Shown piece after piece: positions 59,394-64,000 of a stretch of DNA of 64,000 bases. The DNA comes from Kitasatospora terrestris (lineage in GTDB: Bacteria; Actinomycetota; Actinomycetes; Streptomycetales; Streptomycetaceae). Location: assembly GCF_039542905.1 (NCBI RefSeq), contig NZ_BAABIS010000001.1, positions 2,852,001 to 2,916,000 on the forward strand, given 5' to 3'. The notes under the pieces are model-generated. The model searched no databases, had not been told where the DNA came from, and saw nothing but the letters and a program-made list of their open reading frames with translations. The position numbers were made by a program, and so were the translations under genes. The first letter of the stretch is position 1, and each line of letters starts with the position of its first letter.

Positions 59394-60835
59394 TCCCCTG
59401 GTCTACCGCATCCGTGCGCCCCGGCCTGCACCGGAACCCGGTTCTCCTCGGGCCGGAGCAGCACGCTGTGTCCGCTGGCCGGGTCGCGCCGGCACTCGAT
59501 CAGCCGCACCTCGGGCAGGTCGAGCGCGGCCGCGGGGTCCTGGAGCGCCCCGAGCAGCCGGACGTCCTCCTTGGCGCACACCTCCCGGGCCACCCTCAGC
59601 AGCGAGGCGGTCTGCTCCAGCGACAGCCCGGCACCGAGGTCCTCGGCCAGTACGGTCAGCTGCCGGTGGGCGCTCGGCACCTCGGCCGCCGGGTCGACGT
59701 CCAGCACCCCGGCGCCGGTGAGCAGCACCGCGGCGAACGCGAGCAGCCGCAGCATCCCGTCGGACGCCTGGTCGGCTCCGGTGCGGCCGAGCACGCCCTC
59801 GTCGAAGACGGCCAGCAGCCGTTCCTGGCCGCCGGTGCCGCGCCGGGCCACGTCCAGGCCGAGCAGCGGGTGCGGCGCCGCCGCCTGGACGGCGCGCAGC
59901 AGCCGGGCGTAGCGGCGGTTGCACTCCGACTTGAGCCTGGCGAGCACGGCCGAGATGTTGGCGGCGGTGCCCAGCAGCCGTGCCTGCGGGTCGGGGCGCG
60001 CCCAGCCGCGCATCGCCGCCGGGACGGGGTGCAGCGGGAAGACCTCGCGCAGCGCGGTGAGCAGCTGCTCGGCGGCGGCCAGCACCCGGCGCTCACCGGG
60101 CGAGGAGCCGGCCACCCGAAGCGGCAGCTGAGCGGTGATCAGGGTGGCGCTGGGCAGCGGGGCGCGGATGTCACCCTGCCGGCTGTCGTTGCGCCAGGTG
60201 ACGTTGACCCGGCCGCGGGTGACGTCCTGTTCGCCGGTCTCCATCAGGGTCTCGCCGTCGAGGGCCAGCCACTCGCGGGCGATCCGGACCCGCCCGTCGG
60301 TGCGGACCACCACCTCCAGCCGGATCGGCCCGGCCGCGGAGCGCACCGTGCAGCCCAGGATGATCGCGTTGCGGCCGTGCGGCACGCAGCCCGCCAGTCC
60401 GCCCCGGACCGGCGCGGCGAGGGGCCCGGACAGTCCGCCGACGCCGTCCAGCGATGGCTGGATCTCCTCGCCGATGGCGAGCCGGGAGAGGACGCTCAGC
60501 GCGTCCAGCGCGTTGGACTTGCCGGCGCCCGAGGGGCCGTGGAGCACGGTGAGCGGTGACAGCGGCAGCGTGGTGCGGCGGTACGACTTGAACGAGGTGA
60601 GCCGGAGCTCCTCCACGGTCGGCCGCTGGATGGGGCGTTCCGGCACCGCGCGGTCCGTCCCGCCGCCCTCCCGACCGGCGGCGTACGTGCCGACACCACC
60701 CAGGCCGACACCACCCGGGCCGACACCACCCGGGCCGACACCGCCCAGGTCAGGACCGCCGAGGTCAGGACGGTCGTGACGGGTGCGGTCGGGGTGGGTA
60801 CGCTCGGGCGCCGCAGGCGCTGCTTCGCTGGTCAC
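59390..60835 (-). CDS. AAA family ATPase (SMC/RecF-like P-loop)
   Basis: A 481-residue ATP-binding protein. The N-terminal ~70 residues are disordered with a GGVGP tandem repeat coded by a 15-bp DNA repeat. The ATPase begins TVEELRLTSFKSYRRTTLPLSPLTVLHGPSGAGKSN (Walker A about residues 99-106), a RecF/SMC/OLD-type layout with the second half beginning near DQASDGMLRLLAFAAVLL, an ABC-like signature. No TOPRIM nuclease motif is recognised. GTG 60835. The same operon encodes a MazG-like pyrophosphohydrolase. Function unknown. Confidence 0.8.
   Translation of the reverse strand: MTSEAAPAAPERTHPDRTRHDRPDLGGPDLGGVGPGGVGPGGVGLGGVGTYAAGREGGGTDRAVPERPIQRPTVEELRLTSFKSYRRTTLPLSPLTVLHGPSGAGKSNALDALSVLSRLAIGEEIQPSLDGVGGLSGPLAAPVRGGLAGCVPHGRNAIILGCTVRSAAGPIRLEVVVRTDGRVRIAREWLALDGETLMETGEQDVTRGRVNVTWRNDSRQGDIRAPLPSATLITAQLPLRVAGSSPGERRVLAAAEQLLTALREVFPLHPVPAAMRGWARPDPQARLLGTAANISAVLARLKSECNRRYARLLRAVQAAAPHPLLGLDVARRGTGGQERLLAVFDEGVLGRTGADQASDGMLRLLAFAAVLLTGAGVLDVDPAAEVPSAHRQLTVLAEDLGAGLSLEQTASLLRVAREVCAKEDVRLLGALQDPAAALDLPEVRLIECRRDPASGHSVLLRPEENRVPVQAGAHGCGRPGE
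60690..60764. repeat. 15-bp tandem repeat within the ATPase gene
   Basis: Five 15-bp units start at 60690, 60705, 60720, 60735 and 60750; units 2 and 3 (CCGACACCACCCGGG) are identical. On the coding strand they encode GGVG(P/L)-type pentapeptides in the disordered N-terminus, an in-frame array whose length could vary. Confidence 0.88.
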
Positions 60836-60921
60836 CAGAGGACCCTAGCCACGCCCTGAGCTGCAGAAACGTGCCAGCCGGGGCTATTCACCCCAACGTG
60901 TGGCCGGCCCGACCGGCGCGC

Positions 60922-61761
60922 TCACCGGTACGTCGACAACCGCACCGAGCCGGTCACCTCGACCGGTTCCGGCAGGGCGTCGAGGGCGTCCGCGAGGCGC
61001 TGCGGATCGGTGTGCCAGGCGTTCGGGCCCATCGCGACCACCGCCGCCGCGTCCGCCCTGGACAGCCGCAGGGTGAACTCCACCTCCACCTGCCCGGTCC
61101 GGGTCAGCCAGGGGCTGAGCTTCTCGTCGATCCGGCGCTCCTTGTCCTCGTCGACCGAGAGCAGGCCGAGGCCCGCGACCAGTTCGCGCAGGTGGCGGGA
61201 GGTCGGGGCGACCAGCAGCAGCCGTCCGCCCGGGCGCAGCACCCGGCGGATCTCCGGGCCGTTGCGCGGGGCGAAGACGTTGAGCAGCACGTCGGCGCTG
61301 TCGTCGAGCAGCGGCAGCGGGCGCCAGGCGTCGCAGACCACGGCGCCGATCCGCGGGTGCGCCTTGGCGGCGCGGCGCAGCGCGTACTTGGAGATGTCCA
61401 GGGCGGCGCCGGGCAGGTCGCCGCCGAGCGCGCCCAGCACGTGTGCCAGGTAGTGCCCGGTGCCCGCGCCGAGGTCCGCCACCAGGCCGTCCGCGCCGGC
61501 CGCCGCGGCCGCCAGCGCCTCGGCGATCGGCCGGTAGTGCCCGGCCGCCAGGAAGTCGGCCCGGGCGGAGACCATGTCGGCGGTGTCACCGGTGCCGGTG
61601 TGCGCGTCGCCCGCCAGCAGGCTGACGTACCCCTGCTTGGCCTGGTCGAAGCTGTGGCCGCGGGGGCAGCGCAGCGTCCGTCCGGCGAGTGCGAGCGGCT
61701 CCGCGCAGTGCGGGCACGCCAGGTAGCGCTCGATGTCCTGCAGCAACGGTCGTCCTCGCAC
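60922..61761 (-). CDS. RlmA/TlrB-family rRNA guanine N1-methyltransferase
   Basis: A 279-residue methyltransferase. The N-terminal zinc finger CPHC...CPRGHSFD is diagnostic for RlmA-type enzymes that methylate G745/G748 in helix 35 of 23S rRNA; KQGYVSLL, VADLGAGTGHYL (SAM motif I) and NVFAPRNGPEIRRVL follow. In the TlrB subgroup G748 methylation contributes to macrolide resistance, but which base is modified cannot be decided here. The GTG at 61761 is the longest start; a TTG at 61746 (LLQDIERYLACPHC) has GAGGA well placed and may be the true start. Confidence 0.88.
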   Translation of the reverse strand: MRGRPLLQDIERYLACPHCAEPLALAGRTLRCPRGHSFDQAKQGYVSLLAGDAHTGTGDTADMVSARADFLAAGHYRPIAEALAAAAAGADGLVADLGAGTGHYLAHVLGALGGDLPGAALDISKYALRRAAKAHPRIGAVVCDAWRPLPLLDDSADVLLNVFAPRNGPEIRRVLRPGGRLLLVAPTSRHLRELVAGLGLLSVDEDKERRIDEKLSPWLTRTGQVEVEFTLRLSRADAAAVVAMGPNAWHTDPQRLADALDALPEPVEVTGSVRLSTYR

Positions 61762-61821
61762 AATCCACGGTCAGGGGCACCCACACCCTAACCACAAGGG
61801 GAGCCCCTGACGTGACCGTGC

Positions 61822-62247
61822 TCAGTCCGCCTCGTTGCCGTCGTCGTCCTCGCCGACCTCCTCCTCCTCGGGCTCCTGGACGACCCACATGGCGAGCCGG
61901 TCGGCGACCCCGCTGACGCCGATCTTGCCCTCCCGGATCGCCCGGGCGAGGCTGCGCACCTCGCGCGCGGTGGTGGCGACGTTGCACCCGCTGGCCACCA
62001 GGTACGCGTACGCGACGGCGGTGGCGAACAGCTCGTTGCTGCGCTCCAGGGCGGGCACCCGGATGAGCTGGTGCATCAGGGCGGCGGCGCGGTCCTGCGG
62101 TTCGGGGTAGACGGCGATGTCGAAGATGGCCGCCTGGTGGCGGGTGACCGCGGCGAGGAGCGATCCGTAGTCGATGACCTGCGGATCACCCGGCGTGTAC
62201 TGCTCTGCGGTCATCAGCAGCCACGAGAGGTCAACCTCAAGGTTCAA
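61822..62247 (-). CDS. Fic/Doc-like toxin component, degenerate motif
   Basis: A 141-residue protein similar to those annotated in streptomycetes as the toxin component of a Fic-family toxin-antitoxin system: SWLLMTAEQYTPGDPQVIDYGSLLAAVTRHQ and VPALERSNELFATAVAYAYLVASG. In Doc/Fic the latter helix carries HxFx(D/E)GN(K/R); here His is replaced by Val and Gly by Ser, only the Asn remaining, so AMPylation/phosphorylation chemistry is doubtful. TTG 62247 overlaps the antitoxin stop (TTGA). The C-terminus is strongly acidic. Confidence 0.75.
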   Translation of the reverse strand: MNLEVDLSWLLMTAEQYTPGDPQVIDYGSLLAAVTRHQAAIFDIAVYPEPQDRAAALMHQLIRVPALERSNELFATAVAYAYLVASGCNVATTAREVRSLARAIREGKIGVSGVADRLAMWVVQEPEEEEVGEDDDGNEAD

Positions 62248-62486
62248 CGGCGCACGTCCTGGCGGTCGCCGGTCGGTCCGTCGCCGAATTCGGCGAGGAA
62301 GGCGAGCTCGTGCTCCTTCATGAACTGGGCGGCGGTGTCGACGAAGTTCCGCCCCGCCTCGCCCATGTCGTGCTGCACGAGTCGTTCGATGTACTGGTTC
62401 ATGCTGATCCCCTGCTGCTCGGCCCGCTCACGGGCCATCTCGGCGGTGGTCGCATCCACCCGGACGTTGAGCTGCTTCTTGGCCAT
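62244..62486 (-). CDS. Ribbon-helix-helix antitoxin
   Basis: An 80-residue RHH (Arc/CopG-like) DNA-binding protein: strand KKQLNVRVDA, then helices TTAEMARERAEQQG and SMNQYIERLVQHDM. It precedes and overlaps the toxin gene, the classical order. The ATG at 62486 has no Shine-Dalgarno and is only 8 nt from a palindrome, suggesting leaderless or near-leaderless translation with autorepression. The C-terminal part (DTAAQFMKEHELAFLAEFGD) would wrap the toxin. Confidence 0.85.
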   Translation of the reverse strand: MAKKQLNVRVDATTAEMARERAEQQGISMNQYIERLVQHDMGEAGRNFVDTAAQFMKEHELAFLAEFGDGPTGDRQDVRR

Positions 62487-62494
62487 GAATTCAA

Positions 62495-62514
62495 GCTAGC
62501 GCCGAAGCGCTAGC
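62495..62514. promoter_or_regulatory. Palindromic operator of the toxin-antitoxin pair
   Basis: GCTAGCGCCGAAGCGCTAGC is a perfect 8-bp inverted repeat around CGAA, immediately upstream of the antitoxin start codon, where the RHH protein is expected to bind its own promoter. Confidence 0.7.
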
Positions 62515-62623
62515 ACAACAAGGGCGCATTCAGGTCGCCCCCCGCTCCCCACAGATGTCCGCTCACGCCCCGTCGGAAACCAGCCACCCACCGGCCGCGG
62601 CCGCAGCACCTTCGCGACAGAAA

Positions 62624-62658
62624 GAACGGGCCCGGGGCGTGGTGCCCCGGGCCCGTTC
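62624..62658 (-). terminator. Terminator of the TrmA/RumA-type gene
   Basis: A perfect 15-bp stem GAACGGGCCCGGGGC / GCCCCGGGCCCGTTC with a GTGGT loop, 13 nt after the stop codon. Confidence 0.88.
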
Positions 62659-62671
62659 GGGCGGTGCGGTG

Positions 62672-63988
62672 TCAGGAGGCGACCGGCTCCAGGATGGCGA
62701 CGCACTCGAAGTGGTGGGTCATCGGGAACAGGTCGAAGGCGCGCAGCGAGACGGGGCGATAGCCGCCCTCGCGGAAGAAGGCGAGGTCACGGGCGAGCGC
62801 GGCCGGGTCGCAGGCGACGTAGGCGATCCGGCGCGCCTCCAGGCCGGCGAGGTGGGCGACGGTCTCGCGGCCGGCGCCGGCCCGCGGCGGGTCGAGGACG
62901 ATCAGGTCGGTGGAGGTGATGCCGGTGCGCGGCAGCAGGGTCTCCACCCGGTCGCACTCGATCCGGACGTTGTCCAGGGTGGCCAGGTTGTGCCGGGCGT
63001 CGACGACGGCCTGCTTGGCCGACTCGATGCCGAGCACCGCGCCGTCGTCGCCGACCCGCTCGGCGAGCGCGCCCGCGAACAGGCCGACGCCGCAGTACAG
63101 GTCGAGCGCGTTCTCGCCCCACTGCGGGTCCAGGCCGTCGAGGACGGCGGCCACCAGGGTGTCGGGCGCCTCGGGGTGGATCTGCCAGAAGCCGCCGTTG
63201 GAGATCCGCCAGGTGCGGCCGGCGGCCCGCTCGCGGACGAAGGTCCGGCCGTGGACGCGGTGGAAGAGGTCCTGCTCGTCGACACGGGAGATGGAGACCG
63301 GCTGGTCGAGCTCGACCAGCGGCAGCTGCTCGCCGGGCGCCGGCCGCAGCACGATCTGCCGGTCGGAGGAGCCGGAGGAGGCGATCGCCTCGATGGTGGC
63401 GACGCCGGTCCAGTCCCGCGACTCGATGCCGAGCTCGGTGACGCCCTCGGAGGCGATCAGGCAGCGGTCGATCGGCTGGATGTCGTGCGAGCGGTGCTTG
63501 CGCAGGCCGACCGAGCCCTCCTCGTCGACCGCGTACTGCACCCGGGTGCGCCAGGCGGGCACCTCGCCGGCCTGGAGCTTGCCGCCGACCGGCTCGACCG
63601 AGCCGTCCCAGCCGGCCTCGGCGGGGGTGAGTCCGGCGAGCTTGGCGAGCTGCTCGGTGAGCACCTGCGCCTTGAGCTTGCGCTGCCCGCCGGGGGTGAC
63701 GTGCTGCCAGTCGCAGCCGCCGCACTTGCCGGGCCCGGCGAACGGGCACGGCGCCGGGATGCGGTCCTTGGCGGCCTCCAGGACCTCCACCGCGTCGGCG
63801 CGCAGGAAGCGCGAGGTGGTGGTGCCCTCGGTGACCTCGGCGATCACCCGCTCGCCCGGCAGCGCGTGCCGGACGAACAGCACCCGGCCCTCGTGCCGGG
63901 CCACGCAGTGGCCGCCACCGTGCGCGACCGGGCCGACCTCTACCTCGTACCGCTCGCCGACCAGCGGCTCGCCGCTGGGGGTGCGCAT
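62672..63988 (-). CDS. TrmA/RumA-type RNA (uracil-C5) methyltransferase
   Basis: A 438-residue SAM-dependent enzyme that makes m5U in 23S rRNA or tRNA. An N-terminal TRAM domain (EVEVGPVAHGGGHCVARHEGRVLFV) is followed by a 4Fe-4S-type cysteine cluster (CPFAGPGKCGGCDW), SAM motif LDLYCGVGLFAGAL, LDPPRAGAGRE and the nucleophile region YVACDP. RlmD/RlmC versus TrmA function cannot be decided, though the Fe-S cluster favours rRNA. ATG 63988 lies at the right edge of the window; a slightly earlier start cannot be excluded. Confidence 0.9.
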   Translation of the reverse strand: MRTPSGEPLVGERYEVEVGPVAHGGGHCVARHEGRVLFVRHALPGERVIAEVTEGTTTSRFLRADAVEVLEAAKDRIPAPCPFAGPGKCGGCDWQHVTPGGQRKLKAQVLTEQLAKLAGLTPAEAGWDGSVEPVGGKLQAGEVPAWRTRVQYAVDEEGSVGLRKHRSHDIQPIDRCLIASEGVTELGIESRDWTGVATIEAIASSGSSDRQIVLRPAPGEQLPLVELDQPVSISRVDEQDLFHRVHGRTFVRERAAGRTWRISNGGFWQIHPEAPDTLVAAVLDGLDPQWGENALDLYCGVGLFAGALAERVGDDGAVLGIESAKQAVVDARHNLATLDNVRIECDRVETLLPRTGITSTDLIVLDPPRAGAGRETVAHLAGLEARRIAYVACDPAALARDLAFFREGGYRPVSLRAFDLFPMTHHFECVAILEPVAS

Positions 63989-64000
63989 GGCAGGCTGGGC

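Overview
The window is a very GC-rich, high-GC3 actinobacterial chromosome segment, almost certainly from the Streptomycetaceae. Pointers are the order rne / mreBCD-pbp2-rodA / ndk / folC / valS / clpX-clpP2-clpP1 / tig, as I remember it from Streptomyces; a mycothiol-type DsbA-like oxidoreductase; NgcEFG-type chitobiose uptake; DasR-like and ClgR-like sites; and a c-di-AMP riboswitch ahead of a LysM/M23 cell-wall hydrolase. The rearranged right-hand half (acnA, ngcEFG, argF, dapD and trmA-like genes close together) would fit Kitasatospora or a relative, but the genus cannot be fixed from sequence alone. No mobile element, CRISPR array, rRNA gene or biosynthetic gene cluster was seen.

Left part (1-14.6 kb, all minus strand): the 5' part of an RNase E/G gene, a split radical-SAM pair (TIGR03936 and TIGR03960 types) separated by an unusual internally repeated membrane protein, the elongasome/spore-wall genes mreB-mreC-mreD-pbp2-rodA, then ndk, a DUF4233 membrane protein and folC. 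At 14.7-18.9 kb, on the plus strand, lies a small accessory island: a processive-type family 2 glycosyltransferase, a UDP-GlcNAc 2-epimerase and a secreted GH18 chitinase with a DasR-like operator. From 19-28.7 kb come valS, two tandem related secreted or membrane proteins, and the proteolysis block clpX / clpP2-clpP1 / tig with ClgR-like boxes upstream of both clpX and clpP1. Two tRNA genes, Pro(UGG) and Gly(UCC), follow divergently.

Middle part (29-45.5 kb): LysM-M23 peptidase behind a ydaO-type riboswitch, a small membrane protein, a PP2C/SpoIIE phosphatase, an Eis-like acetyltransferase, rpiB, bioY, an amino-acid permease, a DsbA-like oxidoreductase and pepN. A chitin-utilisation block follows: ABC permeases and binding protein (ngcG-ngcF-ngcE) and a second secreted GH18 enzyme, again with DasR-like sites. 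The two chitinases, the transporter and their operators read as one GlcNAc/chitobiose regulon in two places.

Right part (45.6-64 kb): aconitase with an iron-box-like sequence and two striking related palindromes in the divergent promoter it shares with an ECF-type sigma factor; a membrane-anchored partner protein; an orphan PIN-domain protein behind a 4 x 20-bp tandem repeat; a Cu/Zn-SOD-like protein; argF behind a large inverted repeat that looks like an ArgR operator; the hen1-pnkp RNA-repair operon; dapD; two uncertain small or antisense-overlapping ORFs; a MazG-like/ATPase pair; an RlmA-type methyltransferase; a degenerate Fic/RHH toxin-antitoxin pair with a palindromic operator; and a TrmA/RumA-type RNA methyltransferase.

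Many gene ends carry strong GC-rich hairpins, listed as terminators. They generally lack U-tracts, as is usual in streptomycetes, so these calls rest on position and stem quality. Operator calls (DasR, ClgR, DmdR/IdeR, ArgR) rest on comparison with motifs recalled from the literature.
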